Part shown: piece by piece, positions 1 through 6,198 of the stretch
How positions within the stretch are numbered: the first letter of the stretch is position 1
How the letters are laid out: each line of letters begins with the position of its first letter
Source: Streptosporangiaceae bacterium
Lineage (GTDB): Bacteria > Actinomycetota > Actinomycetes > Streptosporangiales > Streptosporangiaceae
Length of the DNA stretch: 19,540 bases
NCBI GenBank assembly: GCA_025934635.1
Contig: JAICWX010000159.1
Span: 1 to 19,540 of the forward strand
Direction: 5' to 3'
Notes under the pieces: model-generated
The model's database searches: none
What the model was told of the DNA's origin: nothing
Seen by the model: only the letters and a program-made list of their open reading frames with translations
Made by a program: the position numbers and the translations under genes

Positions 1-670
1 CGTGGCTGACCAGCAGCACGGTCTTGGGCGTGCTGGCCAGCTGCTGCTCCAGCCAGCGCTTGCCCGGCACGTCCAGGTAGTTGTCCGGCTCGTCGAGCAG
101 CAGCACGCCGTCGGCGCCGCGCAGCAGCGACTCGAGCACCAGGCGCTTGCACTCGCCGCCGGACAGCGTGCTCACGTCCCGCCAGCGGCACTCGTCGTGC
201 GGGATGCCCAGCGCGGCGACGGTACAGGCGTCCCAGTGCACCTCGGCCTGGTAGCCGCCGGCCTCGCCCCATTCGGCCAGGGCAGCCGCGTAGCGCAGCT
301 GGGCGCGCTCGTCGTCACGCTCCATCATGGCCAGCTCGGCCGCGTCCAGCCGCGCCGCGGCCTCCCGCACCCGCGGCGGGGAGACCGACAGCAGCAGGTC
401 ACGGACCATGGGCGTGAGCTCCTGGCCCTGGTTGGTGCCGATGAACTGGCGCATGACGCCGAGCCCGCCGCTCGACGCCACCGTGCCCTCCTGCGGCGCC
501 AGGTCCCCGGCCACCATCCGGAGCAGCGTGGTCTTGCCCGCCCCGTTCGGCCCGACCAGGGCGGCCGTGACGCCGTCGCCGACCCGGAAGCTCACGTCGT
601 CGAGCAGCATCCGCCCGTCCGGCAGCACATGGCTGACGTGCCCCACCTCGACATGCCCCCACGTGCTCAC
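1..670 (-). CDS. ABC-F family ATPase, 5' part (runs off left edge)
   Basis: Soluble tandem-ATPase protein of the ABC-F family, whose members act on the ribosome (translation factors such as EttA, or antibiotic target protection) rather than in membrane transport. The first 223 residues are present, reading from a GTG. Visible are Walker A GPNGAGKTT (residues 40-48), the signature LSGGE (169-173), Walker B with LLLDEP (Asp193, Glu194) continuing as DNYLD, and the switch-region SH at the very edge (His223). The DEPxNxLD form of Walker B and the lack of any membrane segment point to ABC-F. Only the first nucleotide-binding domain is in the window, so the linker and second domain that would define the subgroup are missing. 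The GTG sits 6 nt after a TATTGT -10 box, indicating a leaderless mRNA. Family call is firm; subgroup is not known. Confidence 0.9.
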   Translation of the reverse strand, partial: MSTWGHVEVGHVSHVLPDGRMLLDDVSFRVGDGVTAALVGPNGAGKTTLLRMVAGDLAPQEGTVASSGGLGVMRQFIGTNQGQELTPMVRDLLLSVSPPRVREAAARLDAAELAMMERDDERAQLRYAAALAEWGEAGGYQAEVHWDACTVAALGIPHDECRWRDVSTLSGGECKRLVLESLLRGADGVLLLDEPDNYLDVPGKRWLEQQLASTPKTVLLVSH

Positions 671-676
671 GCCCGG

Positions 677-706
677 ACAATAGCCGCCCGCGACCAGGGA
701 CGGCAA
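677..706 (-). promoter_or_regulatory. Promoter of the ABC-F gene, leaderless type
   Basis: On the minus strand TTGCCG (701-706) is followed after 18 bp by TATTGT (677-682), and the GTG start codon lies 6 nt further on. This matches the actinobacterial pattern in which the -10 box TANNNT directly precedes a start codon that is also the transcription start. No Shine-Dalgarno sequence is present, which agrees. Confidence 0.6.
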
Positions 707-771
707 CGGCATTTAGCCGCGGGCCGGCCCCGGCAGGAATGAAAGGGCGCCCGGGCGGGCTGTCCGGTGAC

Positions 772-1608
772 ATGAGCATCGAACTGGGCAAGGTCGGCAT
801 CTGGCGGCACCCGTCGGGACTCACCCCCGAGATCGCGGCCGAGGCGGAGGCACTGGGCTACGGCACGATCTGGCTGGGCGCGTCGCCGGACGGGGACCTC
901 GCCGTCGTGGATCAGCTGCTGGACGCGACGGACCGCATCGTCGTCGGCACCAGCATCGTCAACGTGTGGAGCGATGACGCCGCTACCGTCGCCGCCTCGT
1001 ACCACCGCATCACTGCCCGGTACCCGGACCGCTTCATGCTGGGGCTGGGCATCGGGCATCCCGAGGCCACCCGGGAGTACCAGCGGCCCTTCGCCACGCT
1101 CGTCAGCTACCTGGATCAGCTCGACGAGCTGAAGGTGCCGGCTTCCGGGCGGATGCTGGCCGCCCTCGGCCCGAAGGTCCTGCGGCTGTCGGCCGGGCGA
1201 TCCGCGGGCGCGCTCCCCTACCTGGTGACGCCGGAGCACACCCGGCAGGCCCGGCCGATCCTGGGGGCCGGGCCGCTGCTCGCGCCCGAGCAGAAGCTGG
1301 TGCTCGAGACCGACCCGGAACGGGCCCGGGCCATCGGCCGGCCCCGGGTGCAGAACCCGTACCTGGGCCTGACCAACTACCTCGCCAGCCTGCGCAGGCT
1401 CGGCTGGACGGACGCCGACTTCGCGGACGGCGGCAGCGACGCGCTGATCGACGCCCTGGCGGTGCACGGCGACGCGGCGGCGATCGCCGCCGGGGTCACC
1501 GCGCACCTGGCGGCGGGCGCGGACCACGTGGCCGTCCAGGTCCTCAATCCTGATCTGCTGCCCGCGCTGCGGGCGCTGGCCGGCCAGCTTGAGCTGGGCC
1601 CCCGCTGA
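772..1608 (+). CDS. LLM-class F420-dependent oxidoreductase
   Basis: Predicted cytoplasmic flavin/F420-dependent oxidoreductase with the luciferase-like monooxygenase TIM-barrel fold, 278 residues from the chosen ATG. The N-terminus (MSIELGKVGIWR), the GTSIVNVW strand, the RFMLGLGIGHPE segment and the C-terminal DHVAVQVL strand are typical of the actinobacterial group modelled on MSMEG_4141 (TIGR03620). That group probably uses coenzyme F420; the substrate is unknown. The start at 772 is preferred because family members begin at this point; an in-frame ATG at 739 would add 11 Gly/Pro-rich residues. Neither has a convincing Shine-Dalgarno sequence. It is divergent from the ABC-F gene and about 150 bp ahead of the MocR regulator. 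Nothing links it functionally to either neighbour. Confidence 0.88.
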   Translation: MSIELGKVGIWRHPSGLTPEIAAEAEALGYGTIWLGASPDGDLAVVDQLLDATDRIVVGTSIVNVWSDDAATVAASYHRITARYPDRFMLGLGIGHPEATREYQRPFATLVSYLDQLDELKVPASGRMLAALGPKVLRLSAGRSAGALPYLVTPEHTRQARPILGAGPLLAPEQKLVLETDPERARAIGRPRVQNPYLGLTNYLASLRRLGWTDADFADGGSDALIDALAVHGDAAAIAAGVTAHLAAGADHVAVQVLNPDLLPALRALAGQLELGPR

Positions 1609-1744
1609 TGACGGGCACGCTGATCACGCGCAGGCGGCCCCCGGCCTGGCCGAGGACGGCGGTCAGCCGGTAGCGGCGCCGTACCGCCGGCCCGCCGTGA
1701 GTCCGGCCACCAGCGCGGTTGCCCTCCGGCATCCACCGTGCCAT

Positions 1745-1772
1745 GATTGGCACCATCATGACAGTGCCAATC
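1745..1772. promoter_or_regulatory. Inverted repeat over the mocR start: candidate autoregulatory operator
   Basis: GATTGGCAC (1745-1753) and GTGCCAATC (1764-1772) form a perfect 9-bp inverted repeat with a 10-bp spacer. A second, nested repeat is CATGAT (1742-1747) with ATCATG (1755-1760). The ATG at 1758 lies in the exact centre. TTGCCC (1719-1724) followed after 17 bp by CATGAT (1742-1747) could be the promoter, so the repeat would cover both -10 and start codon. MocR/GntR proteins commonly bind repeats at their own promoters, so autoregulation is the likely reading; this is inference. Confidence 0.55.
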
Positions 1773-3308
1773 CAGCCTTCCCCGGCTGGTTCCGCCAGCC
1801 CGGGCCGGGCGGGCGCCGGGCGGGCCGGCCAGGGGGGTGCCATCGGTGCCCTGGCCCTGGCGGACCTGCTCGGCCGCTGGCCCGCCGCGGGCGGCCCGCT
1901 GTACCGGCTGCTCGCCGCGCGGATCGCCCGGCTGGCCGACACCGGCGAACTGCCCGCGGGCCTGCGGCTGCCGCCCGAGCGGGACCTGGCCGCCGCGCTG
2001 TCGGTAAGCCGGAACACGGTGGCCGCCGCCTACCAGCTGCTGCGCGACGAGGGCATGGCGGAGAGCCGCCAGGGGGCCGGCACCCGCATCGTCCCGCACC
2101 GCACCACCCCGGCCGCGGTGCACCGGGCCAACGGCTTCTTCTCGGGGCTGCTCGAGAGCTCCGTCCTCGAGGCGGATCTCAGCCTGGCCGTCGTGGACTG
2201 CGCGCCGCAGGTGGCGGCCGCGCTGGCCGACCCGGCCACCGTGCTCGGGGACACCGCCCCGGCCGGCACCTACCCGGTCACCGCCACCAGCGGGTACTTC
2301 CCGCTGGGGCTGCCCGCGCTGCGGGCCGCCATCGCCGCGCACCTGACGGACCGCCTCGGGCTGCCGTCCGGCCCGGCCGAGATCATCGTCACGACCGGCG
2401 GCCAGCAGGCCCTGGACCTGCTCATCCGGTGCGAGGTGCTGCCCGGGCAGCCGGTCGCCGTCGAGGACCCCACCATCCCCGGCGTGCTGGACGCGCTGTA
2501 CCGGGCCGGCGCCCGGGTGATCGGGCTGCCGGCCGGGGCCGGCCTGGACCCGGACCGGCTGGAGCACGTGATCCGCACGCACCATCCGGCGATGGTGTAC
2601 CTGATCCCCACTCACCACAACCCCACCGGCCTGGTCATGCCGGCCGGGCACCGCCGCCGCGTGGCCCGCCTCGCCGCCGAGCATCCGGGCACCCTGTTCG
2701 TCGACGACATGACGCTGGCCGAGCTGCCGCTGGGCGACGACCCGCCTCCGCCGCCGCTGGCCGCCCTGGCTCCCGGCCAGGCCAACCTGGTCAGCGTGGG
2801 CTCGCTGTCCAAGCTCTACTGGGGCGGCCTGCGGACCGGCTGGATCAGGGCCAGCCCGGGCCTGATCGCGCGCGCGGCCGCGGCCAAGGCCGCCGCCGAC
2901 CTGGGCAGTGCGGCCTTCGGGCAGGCGGTCATCGCCGCCCTGCTCGCCGGCCAGCACGACGACATCGTCAAGTGGCGCCGTGAGCAGCTGCGGGCCCGGT
3001 ACGACGCGCTGGCCGGGGCGCTGCGAGCCGCCCTGCCCGGGTGGACCTGGCCCGAGCCCGCGGGCGGGCTCACCGTGTGGGTCCGGGCCGGCGGCGACAG
3101 CAGCGCGTTCGCCCAGGCCGCGCTCAGGCAGGGGGTCGCGGTGGTCCCCGGCCGCCTGCTCAGTGCGAGCTGGAACGCCGGGGCCAGCGGCGGCACGGGC
3201 GGGGCGGGTGAGTACCTGCGGCTGGCCTTCACCCAGGCGCCGGACGTCCTGGCCCGGTCGGCCCGGCTCCTGGCCAGCGCCGCCCAGGCGAGGACCAGCC
3301 CGGGCTAA
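1758..3308 (+). CDS. MocR-type transcriptional regulator (GntR HTH fused to aminotransferase fold)
   Basis: DNA-binding regulator of the MocR/PdxR class: an N-terminal GntR winged helix joined to a PLP-binding fold-type I aminotransferase-like domain that senses PLP or a PLP adduct. After about 30 Gly/Ala-rich residues the HTH runs roughly 35-95, with GELPAGLRLPPERDLAAAL and SVSRNTVAAAYQLL. The aminotransferase part shows TTGGQQALDL, HHNPTGLV, VDDM (Asp pairing with the pyridine nitrogen) and SLSKLYWGG with the Schiff-base Lys352. The length of 516 residues fits the family. The start is taken as ATG 1758, downstream of a possible -10 box; ATG 1743 would add five residues. Its stop shares bases with the convergent propeller gene. 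The regulated metabolic gene is not obvious. It might be a YczR-like member, but I cannot establish that. Confidence 0.92.
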   Translation: MTVPIQPSPAGSASPGRAGAGRAGQGGAIGALALADLLGRWPAAGGPLYRLLAARIARLADTGELPAGLRLPPERDLAAALSVSRNTVAAAYQLLRDEGMAESRQGAGTRIVPHRTTPAAVHRANGFFSGLLESSVLEADLSLAVVDCAPQVAAALADPATVLGDTAPAGTYPVTATSGYFPLGLPALRAAIAAHLTDRLGLPSGPAEIIVTTGGQQALDLLIRCEVLPGQPVAVEDPTIPGVLDALYRAGARVIGLPAGAGLDPDRLEHVIRTHHPAMVYLIPTHHNPTGLVMPAGHRRRVARLAAEHPGTLFVDDMTLAELPLGDDPPPPPLAALAPGQANLVSVGSLSKLYWGGLRTGWIRASPGLIARAAAAKAAADLGSAAFGQAVIAALLAGQHDDIVKWRREQLRARYDALAGALRAALPGWTWPEPAGGLTVWVRAGGDSSAFAQAALRQGVAVVPGRLLSASWNAGASGGTGGAGEYLRLAFTQAPDVLARSARLLASAAQARTSPG

Positions 3309-4438
3309 GACCAGGCCGCCGCGCCCAGCCCCGTGGTGAGCTTGAACGGCGCGGTCCCGTCCAGGGACAGGAACAGGTCAGGACCGGCCAGGTAGAGCAG
3401 CCAGCGGCCGGAGGGATCCCCGTCCAGGCTGGTGTGGTCGCGGTCAAGCCAGCCGATGGCGACCTGGCGGACGAGGCGGCCGGCCGGGGTGATCTCCCAC
3501 AGCAGGTCCGAGATCTCCTTGGACGGCCCGCCGGTGCAGCAGATCCGGTCCGCGAACAGGTTGCCGCCGGGCAGGAATACTCCGGCGCGGTAGTAGCTGC
3601 GCGCAGCGTCCGGCCCGGTGACCGGCACGGCCGAGGCGCCGGACCGGGCTGACGGCAGGTAGTACCGGGCCGTGGCCAGGTCGACCCGGACCAGGACCCG
3701 GGCCGGGTTGCTCGCGTTGCCCTTCGCCTGGCCGGCCGACACCAGCAGCTGGCTGCCGTCCGGCGACCACGACAGCTCCGGGACCGAGCCGGACGAGGTG
3801 GGATGCGGCCCGGCCCGCAGGACTTTCTGGCCGCCGCCCGCGAGGTCGCGGACCACTACCTCGGGACTGGCCGTCGCGGCGCCCGGGTGGCCGCAGTCGG
3901 CTGGCCTCCGGACGAATGCCAGCCTGGTTCCGTCCGGGCTGACGGCGGGCAGCGTGCCGGGCGCGATCACCGATACCCGGCCGCCCGCGGCCGGGACGGA
4001 CTCGATCGTCCCCTCGCAGCCGTGCGCGGCGGCGAAGTAGACGGTCCGGCCGTCGGGCGAGACGGAGATGATGCCGGGGAGCACGTGGTCGCGGACCAGG
4101 ATCTTGCGGGCTATGCCGGTCAGCGGGTCGAGCACGACGAGCGCAGCATGGCTGGTCACCGCGATGATGCCGGGCCGGCCTTCCCCGCCCCGGACGGGGG
4201 GCGCGGCGGGCGGCCGGTGCCCCGTGGCCGGGGCGGCGAGACCCGGCCGGCCGAGGCCGGCGTAGGCGGCGCTCGCGCCGCCGGTGGCGATGGCGAACGC
4301 GAGCACGGCGGCGGTGATCGCCTGGCGGCGGCGACGGCGGTTGCCGCGAGCCCGGATGGCGTCCGGCCCGGCGGGCGTGACCGCCGCAGCGAATTCCGCG
4401 GAGCCTGCCCGGAGGCTGGCGAAGAACTCCTCACGCAT
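3305..4438 (-). CDS. Membrane-anchored TolB/WD40-like propeller protein, candidate anti-sigma factor
   Basis: A 377-residue protein with a short cytoplasmic N-terminus (1-39, ending in RGNRRRRRQ), one hydrophobic segment (about 40-60) and an extracytoplasmic domain of repeated propeller blades. Blade motifs include SVSPDGRTVYFAA, AVSPDGTRLAFVR and LSWSPDGSQLLVSA, the PD40/TolB signature. The start ATG overlaps the end of the ECF sigma gene by 8 bp (ATGCGTGA), so the two are translationally coupled. Position and topology suggest it controls that sigma factor, although no zinc-type HxxxC(xx)C anti-sigma motif is present in the short N-terminus. A Cys pair (RICCTGG) lies in the propeller. Its TAG stop overlaps the TAA of the convergent mocR gene. 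The propeller call is firm; the anti-sigma role is inference from context. Confidence 0.82.
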   Translation of the reverse strand: MREEFFASLRAGSAEFAAAVTPAGPDAIRARGNRRRRRQAITAAVLAFAIATGGASAAYAGLGRPGLAAPATGHRPPAAPPVRGGEGRPGIIAVTSHAALVVLDPLTGIARKILVRDHVLPGIISVSPDGRTVYFAAAHGCEGTIESVPAAGGRVSVIAPGTLPAVSPDGTRLAFVRRPADCGHPGAATASPEVVVRDLAGGGQKVLRAGPHPTSSGSVPELSWSPDGSQLLVSAGQAKGNASNPARVLVRVDLATARYYLPSARSGASAVPVTGPDAARSYYRAGVFLPGGNLFADRICCTGGPSKEISDLLWEITPAGRLVRQVAIGWLDRDHTSLDGDPSGRWLLYLAGPDLFLSLDGTAPFKLTTGLGAAAWS

Positions 4439-4946
4439 CGCAGGCCAGCTCCTTCTCGTTCATGCCGGGTTCGCTGTCTGCCAGGTACGGGGCCATGGCC
4501 TGGCGGCCGCGGGACAGCCGGGCCTTCACCGTGCCGGCGGCGGCCCCGGTCTCCCTGGCGATCTCCTCCACCGACAGGCCGACCAGGTGGTGCAGCACGA
4601 TCGCCTGACGCTGGCGCGGCGGTATCTTGCGGAGCGCGGCGATGATCGCCACGTAGTCCGGGTTCAGCCCGCGCGCGGCTGCTGGCGTCCACTGGCGGCG
4701 ATGCGCCGCGCGCATGTTCGCCGCCTTGCGCCAGGCGCTGACGCTGATCCGGTAGGCGACGGTCCGGACCCACGCCTCGGGGTCGCCGTAGTCCGCTACC
4801 TTGTCCCACCGCTGCCAGGCGCGGGCATACGCTTCCTGGATGCAGTCCTCGGCCTCGGCACGGCTCCCGGTCATGGCGTACAACTGGCCGGTGAGGCGCT
4901 GCACGCTGCCGGAGTAGAACGCGTCGAAGGCCACGGGGTCGCGCAT
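4431..4946 (-). CDS. ECF-type RNA polymerase sigma factor
   Basis: Extracytoplasmic-function sigma-70 factor of 171 residues that would direct RNA polymerase to a small regulon. Region 2 is at about 7-47 (FDAFYSGSVQRLTGQLYAM and EAEDCIQEAYARAWQRW). Region 4 is at about 105-155, with the helix-turn-helix LSVEEIARETGAAAGTVKARL preceded by PPRQRQAIVLHHL. The overall pattern is that of the actinobacterial SigE-like ECF group. A strong purine-rich Shine-Dalgarno sequence (GGAAGGGGA at 4952-4960) lies 5 nt before the ATG, supporting this start. The following membrane propeller gene overlaps by 8 bp. The signal and target promoters are unknown; no clear self-type ECF promoter is visible upstream, but an 18-bp palindrome is present there. 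Confidence 0.93.
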   Translation of the reverse strand: MRDPVAFDAFYSGSVQRLTGQLYAMTGSRAEAEDCIQEAYARAWQRWDKVADYGDPEAWVRTVAYRISVSAWRKAANMRAAHRRQWTPAAARGLNPDYVAIIAALRKIPPRQRQAIVLHHLVGLSVEEIARETGAAAGTVKARLSRGRQAMAPYLADSEPGMNEKELACDA

Positions 4947-4977
4947 GCGTGTCCCCTTCCCGTGCCGCCGCGATTCG

Positions 4978-4995
4978 GTGTCCTGTACCTGACAC
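4978..4995. promoter_or_regulatory. 18-bp inverted repeat upstream of the ECF sigma gene
   Basis: GTGTC (4978-4982), an 8-bp spacer, and GACAC (4991-4995) form a dyad 31 bp upstream of the sigma start codon. It sits where a promoter or operator of the sigma operon would be expected. The arms are only 5 bp, so significance is modest. Confidence 0.3.
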
Positions 4996-5016
4996 GCGCG
5001 ACGCGGCGCGGTGGTT

Positions 5017-5034
5017 GCGCCGGATTTCCGGCGC
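5017..5034. terminator. Hairpin after the nitrile hydratase alpha gene
   Basis: GCGCCGGA (5017-5024) and TCCGGCGC (5027-5034) are a perfect 8-bp inverted repeat with a 2-nt centre (in practice a 7-bp stem with a 4-nt loop). It starts 13 nt after the alpha-subunit stop. There is no T-tract, so it is at best an actinobacterial U-less terminator or attenuator separating the nitrile hydratase and sigma operons. Confidence 0.35.
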
Positions 5035-5046
5035 TTGCCCCGGTCC

Positions 5047-5622
5047 CTATACCAGGGCGGTGCCGATCAGCCCGTTCCTGGTGACCAGGGCGGCCAGTTC
5101 GCCGGCGGACAGGCCGGCGGTCCCGGCGGGGCGGGCCGGCAGCACCATGTACCGGGCCTCCGAGGTCGAGTCCCAGACCCTGACCTGAGTCCGGGCAGGC
5201 AGCGCGAGGCCGAACTCGGCCAGCACGGCACGCGGCTCCCGCACCGCCCGCGACCGGTAGGCGAAGCTCTTGTACCAGCCGGGCGACGGGCCGAGCAGCG
5301 ACACCGGGTAGCAGGAGCACAGCGTGCAGACGATGACGTTGTGCTCGTCCTCGGTATTGGGCACCACCCGCAGCGTGTAGCCAAGGCCGCCGAAGCCCAG
5401 CTCGGCCGCGGCGGCGTCGCCGTCGGCCACCAGCAGGTCGCGGTACCGCGGATCGGTCCAGGCCCGGGCGGCCATCCGGGCCCCGTTGACCGGCGAGGCC
5501 CTGGTGTACAGCCGGGTGAGGAACTCGTCGATCTCGTCGTCGCTGGTCAGCCCGGCGGCGATCAGGCGTTCCTCGAGCTGCCGGGTCCGCGCCGCCACCG
5601 GCCGGTCATCATGCCCGGTCAA
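5047..5622 (-). CDS. Nitrile hydratase family alpha subunit, cobalt type
   Basis: Metal-binding catalytic subunit of a nitrile hydratase/thiocyanate hydrolase family enzyme, 191 residues. The metal site is VCTLCSCYP with Cys99, Cys102 and Cys104; CTLCSC (Thr in second position) is the cobalt-type version, iron enzymes having CSLCSC. The middle two positions are normally oxidised in the mature enzyme. GWYKSFAYRSRAVREPRAVL and QVRVWDSTSEARYMVLP are further family blocks. The start is TTG 5622, which overlaps the beta-C gene by 14 bp and has GGAG 7 nt upstream; GTG 5598 is the alternative but lacks a ribosome site. It is last in the three-gene operon. Nitriles are the default substrate, but the split beta partner leaves thiocyanate or a specialised nitrile open. 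No metallochaperone (activator) gene is in the window. Confidence 0.9.
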   Translation of the reverse strand: MTGHDDRPVAARTRQLEERLIAAGLTSDDEIDEFLTRLYTRASPVNGARMAARAWTDPRYRDLLVADGDAAAAELGFGGLGYTLRVVPNTEDEHNVIVCTLCSCYPVSLLGPSPGWYKSFAYRSRAVREPRAVLAEFGLALPARTQVRVWDSTSEARYMVLPARPAGTAGLSAGELAALVTRNGLIGTALV

Positions 5623-5875
5623 AGTAGGACTCCCACAGGTCGACAGTCACGGTGTGGTCCCCGCTCCCCCACAGGTCGGCGGCCGAGAAGCGGACCGCGT
5701 AACAGGTCTCCGCGCGGGGCGGGTCGATGCCGCGGGCGCTGTCATCGGGCACGGTCCACCGGTCGATCGCGGTGACGATGACGCCCGTGTGCCCGCGCAC
5801 GTACCGGGGCACCCGGGTGTGGTGGTCCGGGTCCCCGGTCTTCACCCGGACCCGGGCACCCGCTTCGTAGCTCAT
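5609..5875 (-). CDS. Nitrile hydratase beta subunit, C-terminal half as a separate protein
   Basis: An 88-residue protein matching the SH3-like C-terminal domain of nitrile hydratase beta: ARVRVKTGDPDHHTRVPRY, VRGHTGVIV, then CYAVRFSAADLWG and VTVDLWESYFD. In ordinary nitrile hydratases this domain is fused behind the helical N-terminal half in one chain of about 200-240 residues. Here it has its own ATG, which overlaps the stop of the beta-N gene as ATGA, and its own stop inside the alpha gene. Both ends are clean, and the reading frame of the upstream gene differs, so this looks like a true split, not a sequencing frameshift. The same domain is the alpha subunit of thiocyanate hydrolase and one of the small subunits of the toyocamycin nitrile hydratase. 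Confidence 0.88.
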   Translation of the reverse strand: MSYEAGARVRVKTGDPDHHTRVPRYVRGHTGVIVTAIDRWTVPDDSARGIDPPRAETCYAVRFSAADLWGSGDHTVTVDLWESYFDRA

Positions 5876-6138
5876 GGCAGCGCGCCCTTTTCCCGGACGA
5901 GAACCTCGATCGCGCCCAGCCAGCGCTCGTAGTACGACGCCGCCAGGTACTTCTCCGGCGGCAGCCGCTCGATCGCGTCCCGCAGCTCGTCGCTGTTGAA
6001 CACGCCGCGCCGGCGCAGCATCGTGGCCAGCGCGTAGACCCGCGCCTCCCAGTCGGCGGCGAACGGGGGCTCGCCGTTCTCGCCGACCGGGACCGGCCCG
6101 AATCCGGTCTGGCCGCCCATGTCATGAACACGGCTCAC
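5872..6138 (-). CDS. Nitrile hydratase beta subunit, N-terminal half as a separate protein
   Basis: An 88-residue protein matching the helical N-terminal half of nitrile hydratase beta: VHDMGGQTGFGPVPV near the start, then PPFAADWEARVYALATML, LPPEKYLAASYYERWLGAIE. It is the first gene of the three-gene operon. The start is taken as GTG 6138, because family proteins begin just before the HDxGG motif and a TAGTGT -10 box lies 7 nt upstream (leaderless); ATG 6120 would cut off the conserved start, and longer upstream reading has no family resemblance. In thiocyanate hydrolase this half is a separate beta subunit. Homologous accessory proteins (nitrile hydratase accessory/beta-N domain) also exist, so an assembly role is an alternative. 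Confidence 0.87.
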   Translation of the reverse strand: MSRVHDMGGQTGFGPVPVGENGEPPFAADWEARVYALATMLRRRGVFNSDELRDAIERLPPEKYLAASYYERWLGAIEVLVREKGALP

Positions 6139-6145
6139 CCTGGTG

Positions 6146-6151
6146 ACACTA
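6146..6151 (-). promoter_or_regulatory. -10 box of the nitrile hydratase operon
   Basis: TAGTGT on the minus strand (TANNNT pattern) ends 7 nt before the GTG of the beta-N gene, which would make the mRNA leaderless. I see no good -35 hexamer 16-18 bp further upstream. It lies in the 60-bp gap shared with the divergent dehydratase gene, so the two promoters must overlap or adjoin. Confidence 0.45.
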
Positions 6152-6198
6152 ACAGGGCCCCCGTCAGCTGGCATCCGCCCGGATGTTCTTATGGTCGT

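Noticed and set aside
1668..1691. Possible terminator dyad between the LLM gene and mocR (CGGTA...TACCG)
   Set aside because: Only 5-bp arms in very GC-rich sequence and no T-run; dyads of this size are expected by chance here.
1377..2957. Long minus-strand open frame of 526 codons opposite the LLM and mocR genes
   Set aside because: Antisense frame typical of high-GC DNA; the protein is Arg/Gly/Pro-rich low-complexity with no family motif, while the plus strand has clear domain proteins.
6124..6198. Upstream ATG for the dehydratase adding 25 residues
   Set aside because: It overlaps the coding start of the divergent beta-N gene and the added sequence has no family conservation.
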